A stretch of DNA of 39,351 nt from an uncultured Clostridia bacterium (GTDB lineage: Bacteria; Bacillota; Clostridia; Oscillospirales; Oscillospiraceae). Each line of letters starts with the position of its first letter. The stretch's first letter is position 1. The stretch spans positions 1 to 39,351 of the forward strand of contig CALBJG010000070.1 in NCBI GenBank assembly GCA_937892865.1. Direction: 5' to 3'. Under the pieces are notes generated by a model. The model was not told where the DNA came from and did no database searches. It saw only the letters and a list, made by a program, of their open reading frames with translations. A program made the translations under genes and the position numbers. Shown in pieces: positions 15,213-24,056 of this stretch.

Positions 15213-16127
15213 ATGAAAATATTTGTTACCGGTGTCGGTGGTCAGTTAGGTCACGATGTAATGAACGAATTACACGGCCGTGGTTATCAAGGTGTGGGCA
15301 GTGATATTGCCCCTGAGTATAGCGGTGTGCAGGACGGTTCCCCGGTCTGCGCGCTGCCCTATGTATCTATGGACATCACGGATTCCGAGCAGGTGACCAA
15401 AACCATCGCAGAGGCAAAACCGGATGTGGTGATCCACTGCGCTGCCTGGACTGCTGTCGACTTGGCAGAGAATGAAGATAAAATTGAAAAAGTCCGCGCC
15501 ATCAATGCCCAGGGCACCCAGAACATTGCCAATGTCTGCAAACAACTGGGCTGTAAAATGGTATATATTTCTACCGACTATGTGTTTGACGGTCAGGGTG
15601 AGACCCCCTGGCAACCGGATTGCACGGATTATAATCCTTTGAATGTTTACGGACAGACCAAACTGGAGGGTGAATTGGCTGTTGCCAACACCCTGGACAA
15701 GTACTTTATCGTCCGTATCGCCTGGGTCTTCGGTAAAAACGGCAACAACTTTATTAAGACAATGCTCTCTATCGGCAAGAAGTATGACACCCTCCGGGTC
15801 GTTTGCGATCAGATCGGCACACCCACTTATACCCTGGATCTTTCCCGGCTGTTGGTGGATATGGTGGAAACGGACAAGTATGGCTACTACCACGCCACCA
15901 ACGAAGGCGGCTATATCAGTTGGTATGATTTCGCCTGCGAGATCTTCCGGCAGGCAGGTTATGATACCAAAGTCACCCCGGTGACCACTGCTGAATATGG
16001 TCTGTCCAAAGCAAAGCGTCCTTTTAACAGCCGATTGGATAAGCGGAAACTGACAGAGCAGGGTTTCGCGCCTCTGCCCACCTGGCAGGATGCCTTAAGT
16101 CGCTATCTAAAAGAAATCGAGGTGTAA
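15213..16127 (+). CDS. rfbD: dTDP-4-dehydrorhamnose reductase
   Basis: RfbD (RmlD) performs the final NADPH-dependent reduction to dTDP-L-rhamnose. The 304-residue protein shows the Rossmann motif TGVGGQLG (6-13), the segment VYISTDYVFDG (117-127) and the catalytic pair Y146/K150 in VYGQTKLEGE. I set the start at ATG 15213, preceded by AGGATGATCTGT, because the protein then begins MKIFVTG as in relatives; the frame opens 54 bp earlier without a binding site. rfbC follows after 3 bases, so they are coupled. Confidence 0.94.
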   Translation: MKIFVTGVGGQLGHDVMNELHGRGYQGVGSDIAPEYSGVQDGSPVCALPYVSMDITDSEQVTKTIAEAKPDVVIHCAAWTAVDLAENEDKIEKVRAINAQGTQNIANVCKQLGCKMVYISTDYVFDGQGETPWQPDCTDYNPLNVYGQTKLEGELAVANTLDKYFIVRIAWVFGKNGNNFIKTMLSIGKKYDTLRVVCDQIGTPTYTLDLSRLLVDMVETDKYGYYHATNEGGYISWYDFACEIFRQAGYDTKVTPVTTAEYGLSKAKRPFNSRLDKRKLTEQGFAPLPTWQDALSRYLKEIEV

Positions 16128-16130
16128 ACA

Positions 16131-16733
16131 ATGGGTAAGATCACCGTCACCAAATGTCCCATTGAGGGGCTGTATATCATTGAGCCCACCGTATTCGGTG
16201 ATAACCGGGGCTATTTCATGGAAACCTACAACCAAAAGGATATGGAAGAAGCCGGTCTGAATATGAAATTCGTCCAGGACAATCAATCCATGAGCGTCAA
16301 AGGTGTTCTCCGGGGCTTACATTTTCAGAAGCAGTTCCCCCAAGGCAAGTTGGTCCGGGCTATCAAAGGCAGCGTCTTTGATGTGGCTGTGGACTTGCGC
16401 TCTGACAGTCCCACCTATGGTCAGTGGTATGGCGTGGAGCTGACAGAGGAAAACAAAAAGCAGTTTTATATTTCCGAGGGTTTTGCCCACGGTTTCCTGG
16501 TGCTTTCCGACACAGCGGAATTCTGCTACAAATGCACCGATTTCTATCACCCGGGTGATGAAGGCGGTCTTGCATGGAACGATCCTGCCATCGGCATTCA
16601 GTGGCCGGAACTGCAAGGCGCATATCAAGGCAACGCCGGTGCAGCGGGTTACACCCTCTCCGACGGCACACCGCTGAACCTTTCCGAAAAGGATCAAAAA
16701 TGGTCCATTCTGGCAGATACTTTTAAATTTTAA
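16131..16733 (+). CDS. rfbC: dTDP-4-dehydrorhamnose 3,5-epimerase
   Basis: RfbC (RmlC) epimerises C3 and C5 of the 4-keto sugar before RfbD acts. The 200-residue cupin-fold protein has the catalytic base H64 in VLRGLHFQ, the paired D84 in VFDVAVDLR, and the active-site tyrosine Y133 in EFCYKCTDFY. GFAHGFLVLS is another family hallmark. The order rfbD-rfbC after rfbA-rfbB completes the four-gene dTDP-L-rhamnose pathway in the window. Confidence 0.95.
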   Translation: MGKITVTKCPIEGLYIIEPTVFGDNRGYFMETYNQKDMEEAGLNMKFVQDNQSMSVKGVLRGLHFQKQFPQGKLVRAIKGSVFDVAVDLRSDSPTYGQWYGVELTEENKKQFYISEGFAHGFLVLSDTAEFCYKCTDFYHPGDEGGLAWNDPAIGIQWPELQGAYQGNAGAAGYTLSDGTPLNLSEKDQKWSILADTFKF

Positions 16734-16769
16734 TTCTGCCAAATACTAAAGAGATTAGAGGAATTTGTG

Positions 16770-17933
16770 ATGCAACACGTATTTATCGTAGGTTCCAAGG
16801 GAATCCCCGGCGCCTATGGCGGATATGAAACATTTGTTGATAAACTGACAGAATATCATCAGGACCATCCGGATCTTAAGTACCACGTGGCTTGCAAGGA
16901 CACAAAGGTTTGTGAAGAAATCTATCACAACGCCCGCTGTTTCCACATCAAGGTACCCAATATCGGTCCTGCCCAGGCGATCTACTACGATGTAGCCGCG
17001 CTGGCTGATTGTTGTCGCTATATTGAAAAAAATAAAATCGAAAAACCCATCGTATACATTCTTGCCTGCCGGATCGGCCCGTTTATGGCGCATTTTGTCC
17101 GTAAGATCCACCAGTTGGGCGGTTTGGTGTTCGTGAATCCTGACGGTCACGAATGGCTTCGGGCCAAATGGCCGGCTCCTGTCCGGAAATACTGGAAGAT
17201 CTCTGAGCAGATGATGACAAAATATGCCGACCTGATGGTCTGCGACAGCAAGAACATCGAATCTTATATTCAGGAAACTTACGCATCTTATTCCCCTGCT
17301 TCCACCTACATTTCTTACGGTGCGGAAACCAGAAAAAGCGCACTGGCAGATGATAACGAAAACTTGCTCGCTTGGTACGCAGAGAAAGGTCTGTCCTCCA
17401 AAAGTTATTATTTGGTGGTAGGTCGTTTTGTTCCTGAGAATAACTATGAGACGATGATCCGGGAATTTATGAAGAGTGATACAAAGCGTGACTTTGCTAT
17501 CATTACCAATGTCAATGACAAATTCCTGGAAGAACTGGAAGAAAAACTCCACTATAAGGAAGACCCCCGGATCAAATTTGTCGGTACTGTATACGACCAG
17601 GAACTTTTGATGAAGATCCGGGAAAATGCCTACGGTTATTTCCACGGTCACGAAGTCGGCGGCACGAACCCCAGTTTGCTGGAGGCATTGGGTTGCACGG
17701 ATCTGAACCTGCTTTTGAATGTGGGATTTAACCGGGAAGTTGCGGAAGATTCCGCCCTTTACTGGACGAAAGAAGCCGGCGATCTGGCTACTTTGATTCA
17801 CAAGGCAGATGCATTGTCTGCTGAAGAAATTGCCGCTTTGGGTGAAAAGGCCAAACAGCGGATCAAAGATGCCTACAGTTGGCAATTTATCTCTTCCGAA
17901 TACGAAAAACTATTTCTGGAGGCCTTCCAATGA
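16770..17933 (+). CDS. DUF1972 family rhamnosyltransferase (GT4-like)
   Basis: The 387-residue protein has the N-terminal DUF1972 domain (GSKGIPGAYGGYETFVDKLTE near residues 6-26) followed by a GT-B C-terminal half with VVGRFVPENNYETMI and the donor-binding segment HGHEVGGTNPSLLEAL. Pneumococcal Cps2T, a beta-1,4-L-rhamnosyltransferase that adds rhamnose as the second sugar, belongs to this family. Its place directly after the dTDP-rhamnose genes supports the same job here. ATG 16770 has AGAGGA upstream; the GTG just before it is less well placed. The stop overlaps the next start (ATGA). Peripheral to the inner face of the membrane. Confidence 0.85.
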   Translation: MQHVFIVGSKGIPGAYGGYETFVDKLTEYHQDHPDLKYHVACKDTKVCEEIYHNARCFHIKVPNIGPAQAIYYDVAALADCCRYIEKNKIEKPIVYILACRIGPFMAHFVRKIHQLGGLVFVNPDGHEWLRAKWPAPVRKYWKISEQMMTKYADLMVCDSKNIESYIQETYASYSPASTYISYGAETRKSALADDNENLLAWYAEKGLSSKSYYLVVGRFVPENNYETMIREFMKSDTKRDFAIITNVNDKFLEELEEKLHYKEDPRIKFVGTVYDQELLMKIRENAYGYFHGHEVGGTNPSLLEALGCTDLNLLLNVGFNREVAEDSALYWTKEAGDLATLIHKADALSAEEIAALGEKAKQRIKDAYSWQFISSEYEKLFLEAFQ

Positions 17934-19156
17934 GCATTTTTCAAAGTGCGAATATCTTGTTGCCAAATGTGGCAGAAATGAATCAGTGGGCAGTGATCGC
18001 CTGCGACCAATTCTCCTCCCAACCGGAGTACTGGCATCGGGTACGGACATTTGCAGGAAGTGCGCCCTCTACTGTGAATTTAATTCTGCCGGAATGCGAC
18101 CTGGAAGGAGACTATTCCGGAAAAGTGGCTGCCATCAATGAAACTATGCTTTCCTATATGCAGCAGGGTATTTTTAAAGAATATCCGGATGCTTTCATCT
18201 ATGTGGAACGCACATTGCTCTCCGGCAAGATCCGCCGCGGTGTGGTTGGCGCTGTAGATTTGGAAGCCTATGACTATATTCCAGGCACACAATCCGGTGT
18301 CCGGGCTACGGAAAAAACCGTTTTGGAGCGGATCCCGCCTCGTCAGCGGATCCGGGAGAACGCATCTTTGGAGTTGCCTCATGTGCTTTTGCTGTGTGAT
18401 GATCCCGAACAGCAGTTGCTTGGCAGTATCGATGTTGCCTCTCTTCCTGTGGCATATGATTTCGATCTGATGGAAGGCGGCGGCCATATCACCGGTCGTC
18501 TGATCTCCGGTGATGCAGCAGAGTCCTTCCGGAACGCAATTGCCGCATATGAAGCAAATTGCGAAAAGAAATTTGCGCCTAACGCACCGGTCTATTATGC
18601 CGTAGGTGACGGCAACCACTCTCTGGCTACGGCAAAAAGTTGTTTTGAGGCTTTGAAAGCCGCTGAACCTAACAAAGATTTTTCTAATCACTGCGCACGG
18701 TATGCCCTGGTGGAACTGGAAAATATCCATGATGAATCTCAGGAATTTGAGCCCATTCACCGGGTCATTTTCCGTACCGATCCTGCAGCGATGCTCCGGG
18801 AAATGGAAGCAACCATCTGCGCCCCCGACGGCGAGCCGATCCGTTGGTATGCCGGCAAGGACAGCGGTGTGATCCATCTGAAACTGGCGCCCGGCCAGTT
18901 AAGTATTGCTGTTCTGCAGGCATTCCTGGATGACTATCTCAGCCGCAATCCCGGCGAGATCGATTATATCCACGGCGATGCGGACACCCGGAATCTTGCC
19001 TCTGCAGAGAACGCCATCGGTTTCCTGCTCCCAGCAATGGAAAAAAGCGGTCTGTTCCCCGGCATCATTGCTGACGGCGTACTGCCCCGAAAGACATTCT
19101 CCATGGGCCATGCCCAGGAAAAGCGTTACTATCTGGAGGCAAAAGTAATCCGCTAA
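17930..19156 (+). CDS. DUF1015 family protein
   Basis: The 408-residue protein belongs to the DUF1015 family, common in Clostridia and often a neighbour of serine biosynthesis genes. Conserved stretches are NQWAVIACDQFSSQPEYW (18-35), RATEKTVLERIPPR (125-138), and VGDGNHSLATAK (225-236), which resembles the nucleotide-handling DGxHR-type motif of ParB/Srx-fold proteins such as the serine kinases SerK and SbnI. That resemblance is from memory and not proven. The start at 17930 overlaps the rhamnosyltransferase stop by 4 bases, so it is translationally part of the locus. Followed by a cytidylyltransferase and LicD, it may supply a phosphorylated small molecule. The function is unproven. Confidence 0.8.
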   Translation: MSIFQSANILLPNVAEMNQWAVIACDQFSSQPEYWHRVRTFAGSAPSTVNLILPECDLEGDYSGKVAAINETMLSYMQQGIFKEYPDAFIYVERTLLSGKIRRGVVGAVDLEAYDYIPGTQSGVRATEKTVLERIPPRQRIRENASLELPHVLLLCDDPEQQLLGSIDVASLPVAYDFDLMEGGGHITGRLISGDAAESFRNAIAAYEANCEKKFAPNAPVYYAVGDGNHSLATAKSCFEALKAAEPNKDFSNHCARYALVELENIHDESQEFEPIHRVIFRTDPAAMLREMEATICAPDGEPIRWYAGKDSGVIHLKLAPGQLSIAVLQAFLDDYLSRNPGEIDYIHGDADTRNLASAENAIGFLLPAMEKSGLFPGIIADGVLPRKTFSMGHAQEKRYYLEAKVIR

Positions 19157-19179
19157 AAACTACATCAAGGAGTAAACTT

Positions 19180-19581
19180 ATGAAAGTGTTGACTGTCGGT
19201 GTTTTTGATTATTTTCATTACGGTCATCTGAAACTGTTTGAAAGAGCCAAGGCTTTGGGTGATTATTTAATCGTGGCAGTCCAGCAGGACCAACAGATCC
19301 ACAAAACAAAGCCAGACGCAAAAATCCTATACAACACAGCACAGCGAATGGAAATAGTAGGTGCGCTTCGCTATGTGGATCAAGTGATTGAATACGACCA
19401 GGTGGACACCACAATTCAGACAGTTGATTTCGATATTTTCGCCATCGGCGAAGATCAGACACATGCAGGCTTCCAGCGTGCCAAACAATGGTGCGAAGAA
19501 AACGGCAAGCAGGTGGTCTTACTAAAGCGGACCCCCAACATTTGTTCTTCCGGAATCAAAGAACAGTTGGACCGTAAATAA
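19180..19581 (+). CDS. TagD-like glycerol-3-phosphate/phosphoalcohol cytidylyltransferase
   Basis: The 133-residue protein is a small HxGH nucleotidyltransferase. VGVFDYFHYGHLKLFERAK (6-24) holds the H13-Y-G-H16 signature and RTPNICSSGIK (117-127) corresponds to the RTxGIST loop. The length equals that of TagD/GCT enzymes, which make CDP-glycerol from CTP and glycerol-3-phosphate. Small enzymes of this type also make CDP-choline, CDP-ethanolamine or similar. The next gene encodes a LicD transferase, which uses CDP-alcohol-type donors, so this enzyme most likely makes the LicD donor. The true alcohol cannot be read from the sequence. RBS is AAGGAG. Confidence 0.85.
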   Translation: MKVLTVGVFDYFHYGHLKLFERAKALGDYLIVAVQQDQQIHKTKPDAKILYNTAQRMEIVGALRYVDQVIEYDQVDTTIQTVDFDIFAIGEDQTHAGFQRAKQWCEENGKQVVLLKRTPNICSSGIKEQLDRK

Positions 19582-19597
19582 AAGGAGTTTTGGGGTC

Positions 19598-20428
19598 ATG
19601 AGCAAAACAGAAATGCAGATGGATCAAATCCAGCAGGAATCTTTAAAGATTTTGGATATCGTATCCGGAATATGCGATAAACTGCAACTTCGATACTATT
19701 TGGCGTATGGCACATTGATCGGCGCAGTGCGCCACCAGGGTTTTATCCCCTGGGACGATGATATTGATATTATGATGCCCCGACAAGATTATATGACCCT
19801 GCTGGATTATTTTCAGGAACACGCAGAGGAGTTGCGCCCGCTGGAATTGTTCAGCACATACAATTGTCCGGAGTATCCGTATATGATCACCCGGATCAGT
19901 AACAGCGAATATGTGCTGGATGTGCACAACGAAAAGCCCTACGGTTTGGGATTGTTTTTGGACATCTACCCTATGGACGGCATGGGTAATACTGTGCAGG
20001 AATACGAAGCGCTCAAAAACAAAGCCAGCCGTTATTCCTCCTTATGTTTCCTGGCAACACGCCTGCGTTGTGAAAAAGGCAACACCAAGAAAAAATGGAA
20101 AATGCTCATAAAATACCCTGCGTTCTTATTAGCCCATTTTTTTGGCAAGGATTATTTTATAAATAAACTGGAAAAAATGGCTGCCGGTTGCAATTATGAC
20201 AACAGTGACTATGTCGGTTGTTTGGTTTGGGGCTCGGACGGCACCAAGGGAGTCTTCCCAAAGGCGTGGTTTGACACAGCAGTAGATGTGCCCTTTGAAG
20301 GCAGAAACTACAAGGCGCCTGTTGATTACCACAATGTCCTGACCCGTTTATACGGCGATTATATGCAACTGCCCCCGGAAAAAGACAGGATCGCCCATCA
20401 TTTTTACAAAGCCTATAAAAAGGACTGA
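19598..20428 (+). CDS. LicD family phosphotransferase
   Basis: The 276-residue protein has the LicD hallmark region at about residues 33-64, including GTLIGAVRHQG, the acidic run WDDDIDI and the following MPRQDY. LicD enzymes transfer phosphocholine, or in relatives glycerol- or ribitol-phosphate, from a CDP donor to a sugar of a surface glycan. The gene follows the cytidylyltransferase by 16 bp with an AAAGGAG site. No choline kinase LicA, choline importer or pyrophosphorylase LicC of the classical kind is present. It probably acts on lipid-linked repeat units at the inner face of the membrane. Confidence 0.88.
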   Translation: MSKTEMQMDQIQQESLKILDIVSGICDKLQLRYYLAYGTLIGAVRHQGFIPWDDDIDIMMPRQDYMTLLDYFQEHAEELRPLELFSTYNCPEYPYMITRISNSEYVLDVHNEKPYGLGLFLDIYPMDGMGNTVQEYEALKNKASRYSSLCFLATRLRCEKGNTKKKWKMLIKYPAFLLAHFFGKDYFINKLEKMAAGCNYDNSDYVGCLVWGSDGTKGVFPKAWFDTAVDVPFEGRNYKAPVDYHNVLTRLYGDYMQLPPEKDRIAHHFYKAYKKD

Positions 20429-20506
20429 TCATCCTGCAAACATATCCGGCAGGCAGCTGCCACAGCGCCAAATTTACAGATCAACAATATGGAACGGAGG
20501 CTGACT

Positions 20507-21472
20507 ATGGCCGGTTTAAAACAAATATTTCAAAAGCAAGGCGGCATTGGCCTTTTGAAACAATACTGGCACAGTGGCGCTTTAGGCACCGCTATCTGTC
20601 AGTTCCTTCTGTTGGGAAAGAGTCGCACCGCTTTGGAGATTTTACGGTTGAGCGCCCAATTCAAGGGTAAACGAAAACTCTACAAGTGCTATAAAAACGA
20701 ACTCGCCCGCTTTGATGAAATCTACGATGAATCTCTCCCCCATACGCATAGCAACAAAGTTTGGGTCTGCTGGTTTCAAGGAATGGAATCTGCGCCGGAA
20801 CTGGTACAGAAATGCTACGCCTCTTTACAAGAGAATCTGACTGATCGGGAAATTGTTCTGATCACAAAGGAAAATATGGCGCAGTATGTGCAGTTTCCTA
20901 ACTACATTTTACAAAAATGGGAAGCAGGGATTATCACAAACACGCATATGACCGATCTTCTGCGTTTGGAACTTTTGATCCGTTACGGCGGTATGTGGAT
21001 AGATGCCACCGTGCTTTGTACCCGTCCGGAAGCGCAGATCCCTGCGTATTATTTTCACTCCGACCTTTTCTTCTATCAGAGTCTTAAGCCCGGCAGAGAC
21101 GGCCACAGTCATTTGGGATCCAGTTGGCTGATGAGCGCAAGTACCAACAACCGGGTTTTGATGGCTGCCCGACATCTGTGCTATGCTTACTGGCAGAAAG
21201 AAAACAAAATGCTGGATTATTTCCTGCTTCATGATTTTATCGCCATCTGCCTGGAACACTATCCTGAAATTTGGAATGCTATTGTCCCCTGCTGTAATTC
21301 TACACCGCACATACTGCTTCTGCGGCTGTTTGATCCATTCGACGAAAAAATGTGGGCCGCTGTTACCCAGCAGACCCCCTTTCATAAACTCAGTTATAAA
21401 TTCTCGCAAGACCAAATGGCGCTTCCCAATACCTATTATCAGCACATTGTGCAGACAAATCAGGAGGTATAA
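20507..21472 (+). CDS. Capsular polysaccharide synthesis (Caps_synth/GT32-like) glycosyltransferase
   Basis: The 321-residue protein matches the Caps_synth group of GT32-like sugar transferases: KVWVCWFQGMESAPELVQKC (84-103), then HMTDLLRLELLIRYGGMWID (147-166) with the metal/donor-site aspartate D166 in GGMWIDATV. The start is set at ATG 20507 because GGAGG (20496-20500) is six bases before it; the ATG 18 bp upstream lacks a good site. The donor and acceptor sugars are unknown. A 78-bp gap precedes it, with no terminator seen. Confidence 0.82.
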   Translation: MAGLKQIFQKQGGIGLLKQYWHSGALGTAICQFLLLGKSRTALEILRLSAQFKGKRKLYKCYKNELARFDEIYDESLPHTHSNKVWVCWFQGMESAPELVQKCYASLQENLTDREIVLITKENMAQYVQFPNYILQKWEAGIITNTHMTDLLRLELLIRYGGMWIDATVLCTRPEAQIPAYYFHSDLFFYQSLKPGRDGHSHLGSSWLMSASTNNRVLMAARHLCYAYWQKENKMLDYFLLHDFIAICLEHYPEIWNAIVPCCNSTPHILLLRLFDPFDEKMWAAVTQQTPFHKLSYKFSQDQMALPNTYYQHIVQTNQEV

Positions 21473-21474
21473 TT

Positions 21475-22779
21475 ATGGACTATGAGAACGATAAACAGGT
21501 CATTTTCCTGAAAGATCTGTTCTTTGCGATCTTATATCGCTGGAAAGGCATCTTGATCGCAGCGGTGATCGGCGCCCTGCTTCTCGGCGGTTTCCAGTTC
21601 CTGCAAAATCAAAAGGCCGCTGATACAAATGATCAGGAAATTTCTTTTAACGAACAGCAACTGCTGCAAAGCATTGCCGCAAAAGAATCGGCTATAAAAA
21701 ACCAGACGACATATTTGATGGAATCCCCTATCATGAATATGGATCCATACAGTGTCTATAAAGCAAATCTCTCTTTCTATATCCATAATAACTATCAGAT
21801 CCAGCCCGGTATGATGTATCAAAATCCAGACAACACCCCTGCCCTGCTCAATGCCTACCAGCAATTGTTGTCGGATGTATCTCTATCGAAAACCGTTTCT
21901 GAAGCTATGGACATCAATGCGCTGTATGTCCGGGAGTTATTTACAGCCGACGTTTCCCAGGGCGGTATCCCCGGTGTTTTAACCGTCGTTATTACCTTTA
22001 ACGATCAGGCAAAGTTAGAGCAACTGACTGACTTGATAAAAACATACCTGATGAATGCGACGGCATCTCTGAAGGAGCAACTGGGTGAACATACAGTTCG
22101 TTGTACCGTGACCCATTCCGGACTTACTACCGATCTTTCTCTGTCCAACCTACAAAAGCAAGCAGCGGACCAGTTAAATACTTTAAATGCAGATTTGGAA
22201 AACCTGAGAACCCAACGCAACGCCCTTCTGTCTGCCGATTCTCCTCGCTCCATCGTTTTAATGGCTATTATCGGCGGATTGGTCGGCGCATTTTTGATTG
22301 CTGCAATTGCTGTTTGTGACCATCTTTTCAGCGGCAGTGTCTATTCCCGCCGGACACTTACCAACCGTACTGATCTTCGCGTCCTTGGGTGTGTTGCTGA
22401 GTCACAAAAGAAATGCATCATCGATAAATGGCTTCAAAAATGGGAAGGCCGCGCTTCCGAGGAACAAATTCCTCTGGTTTGCGCAACGATTCGAAATTAT
22501 CTGAACAGCGGAGAATCGTTAATGATCACTTGCGACCCCAGTGGCGAAAATACCACAGCCGTCGCTATCCACGATAAACTTTCCCAGGCAGGCATCCCCT
22601 GCGTACTCCACGGCAGTTTGCTACGGGATGCGGCAGCCATTGAAGCCCTGCCCCAGGCAGATGCAGTTTTGATTTTGGCCCAGTACAAAAAAAGCAAGTA
22701 CACAGAAGTATCCCAGATTGCTTCCCAAATTCAAGACCAAAACAAACATTTGCTTGGCTGTGTTTTAATCAACGGTTAA
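21475..22779 (+). CDS. Wzz-like chain-length protein with degenerate BY-kinase-like tail
   Basis: The 434-residue protein has a short cytoplasmic N-terminus, membrane helix 1 (about 25-43), a 210-residue external region with coiled-coil character near 222-252, and helix 2 (258-280), which is the Wzz/polysaccharide co-polymerase layout. The remaining 150 residues are cytoplasmic. Part of this tail looks like a decayed bacterial tyrosine kinase: MITCDPSGENTTAVA (350-364) sits where a Walker A PGEGKST loop would be but lacks the invariant lysine, and ADAVLILAQYKKSKYTEV (395-412) plus LLGCVLING at the end copy the region after Walker B. A Walker A' aspartate motif is not seen. It would set polymer length without kinase activity. 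RBS AGGAGG; 2 bp gap from the previous gene. Confidence 0.78.
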   Translation: MDYENDKQVIFLKDLFFAILYRWKGILIAAVIGALLLGGFQFLQNQKAADTNDQEISFNEQQLLQSIAAKESAIKNQTTYLMESPIMNMDPYSVYKANLSFYIHNNYQIQPGMMYQNPDNTPALLNAYQQLLSDVSLSKTVSEAMDINALYVRELFTADVSQGGIPGVLTVVITFNDQAKLEQLTDLIKTYLMNATASLKEQLGEHTVRCTVTHSGLTTDLSLSNLQKQAADQLNTLNADLENLRTQRNALLSADSPRSIVLMAIIGGLVGAFLIAAIAVCDHLFSGSVYSRRTLTNRTDLRVLGCVAESQKKCIIDKWLQKWEGRASEEQIPLVCATIRNYLNSGESLMITCDPSGENTTAVAIHDKLSQAGIPCVLHGSLLRDAAAIEALPQADAVLILAQYKKSKYTEVSQIASQIQDQNKHLLGCVLING

Positions 22780-22805
22780 TTCTTTTATGAAAGGCGGTGA
22801 ACAGC

Positions 22806-24056
22806 ATGTTGGAAAAATTTGATATGAAAAACTTTAAAGTTGCCGCGCTGTTCACCTTCCTGCTGTTTTTGATGTGTCTGGAAGATCTGACAGACATTGC
22901 GATCCTGCAGACCGTTTTCAAGCACATTGATGAGGCATTTGTTCTGATTTGTCTCGTCTATCTGATGCTGCACATTCATTTTGTTCTTAAGAAAAAGGCA
23001 ACTCTTGTATATCTCTGGGTCGGTTTTCTTACGATTGGTGCTGTATCAAGTGTTATCTTCCGTTACCAGGGCTTGTTTCCTTCTTTGGTAGATGCGCTGC
23101 TGATCTGCACAAAGTTCATTATCGGTTACCTGACCGCTTATGTTTACGCCTCCCTGCACCCGGGTAAATTAAGTCAACGCTTGGCAGGTACCGCCCGGAT
23201 AATTACATTGGTTTTATTTGTGATTTCTGTGCACGACCTACTGTTGTCCCCCATCTTCCCCCGCGGGGAATACCGTTACTTCACCCAAAGTTTGGTGTTG
23301 ATGTTTCCGCACTCCACATATCTTTCTGCCGCTATGGTCACCTTGTTGGTGCTCCTGGGCTACACAGACAACAACCACAAGAACATTCCCTATATGTTCT
23401 TTGCCACTTTTATCGGAATGATGACCCTGCGTGGTAAAGCCATCGCATTTTTTGCGGTATACTGGGTGTTGTATATCTGCATTATGGTCTTTAAGAAGCG
23501 TAACTATGTTGGCTTATTAATAGGCGGCGGTGTGGGCAGTATTGTGATTGGTTTTGAGCAGATCTCCGACTATTTTCTGACCACTACCCGTTTTTCTCCC
23601 CGCCAGATTATGTTGAAAGACAGCATTTCCCTGGCATCCCAACATTTCCCTCTCGGCACCGGTTTCGGAACTTATGGTTCGACCATTGCCGCGCAACACT
23701 ATTCCCCTTTGTATACGCAACTGGGTTATCCGTCCCTGGACGGTATGAGTCCTGAAAACACATCTTATTTAAGTGACTGTTTCTGGCCCGAAATTATCGC
23801 CCAGTTTGGTTTCATCGGCACTGTTATTTTTGTCGGTGTTTTAATCTTGTTTCTATTCTACAGCATCCGTTCCCTGAAAAAAAGTCGGGTCGGCGGTTTC
23901 TCTATGTTGATGATTTTGATCAATATGCTGATAAACTCTACCGCAGAGTCCAGTTTCTTTAATCCTGCAAGTATGTTGCTGTTTGCTATTTTCGGATTGA
24001 TGGAAGTAGAAATTCAGCGCAATCCTACGATTCAAAACGGAGGCGAACATGGATAA
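22806..24056 (+). CDS. wzy: O-antigen polymerase-like membrane protein (Wzy)
   Basis: The 416-residue protein has about ten to eleven membrane helices. The large external loop (about residues 255-320) contains PRQIMLKDSISLASQHFPLG followed by GTGFGTYGS, the arrangement of the O-antigen ligase/polymerase Wzy_C family, where the pattern of helices and the PLG-GTGFGTY motif recur. Wzy joins lipid-linked repeat units on the outer face of the membrane. Position between Wzz and glycosyltransferases supports this. Start at ATG 22806, with AGGCGG eight bases before it. It overlaps the next gene by 8 bases. Confidence 0.85.
   Translation: MLEKFDMKNFKVAALFTFLLFLMCLEDLTDIAILQTVFKHIDEAFVLICLVYLMLHIHFVLKKKATLVYLWVGFLTIGAVSSVIFRYQGLFPSLVDALLICTKFIIGYLTAYVYASLHPGKLSQRLAGTARIITLVLFVISVHDLLLSPIFPRGEYRYFTQSLVLMFPHSTYLSAAMVTLLVLLGYTDNNHKNIPYMFFATFIGMMTLRGKAIAFFAVYWVLYICIMVFKKRNYVGLLIGGGVGSIVIGFEQISDYFLTTTRFSPRQIMLKDSISLASQHFPLGTGFGTYGSTIAAQHYSPLYTQLGYPSLDGMSPENTSYLSDCFWPEIIAQFGFIGTVIFVGVLILFLFYSIRSLKKSRVGGFSMLMILINMLINSTAESSFFNPASMLLFAIFGLMEVEIQRNPTIQNGGEHG

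Noticed and set aside
16755..17885. 376-codon minus-strand open frame opposite the rhamnosyltransferase
   Set aside because: It covers the gene almost exactly, has Phe/Val/Ile-rich low-information sequence and no domain; the plus-strand gene has clear GT motifs.
20429..20506. Possible terminator or promoter in the 78-bp gap after the LicD gene
   Set aside because: Only a short GGCAGCTGCC palindrome without T-run is seen, and no convincing -35/-10 pair.
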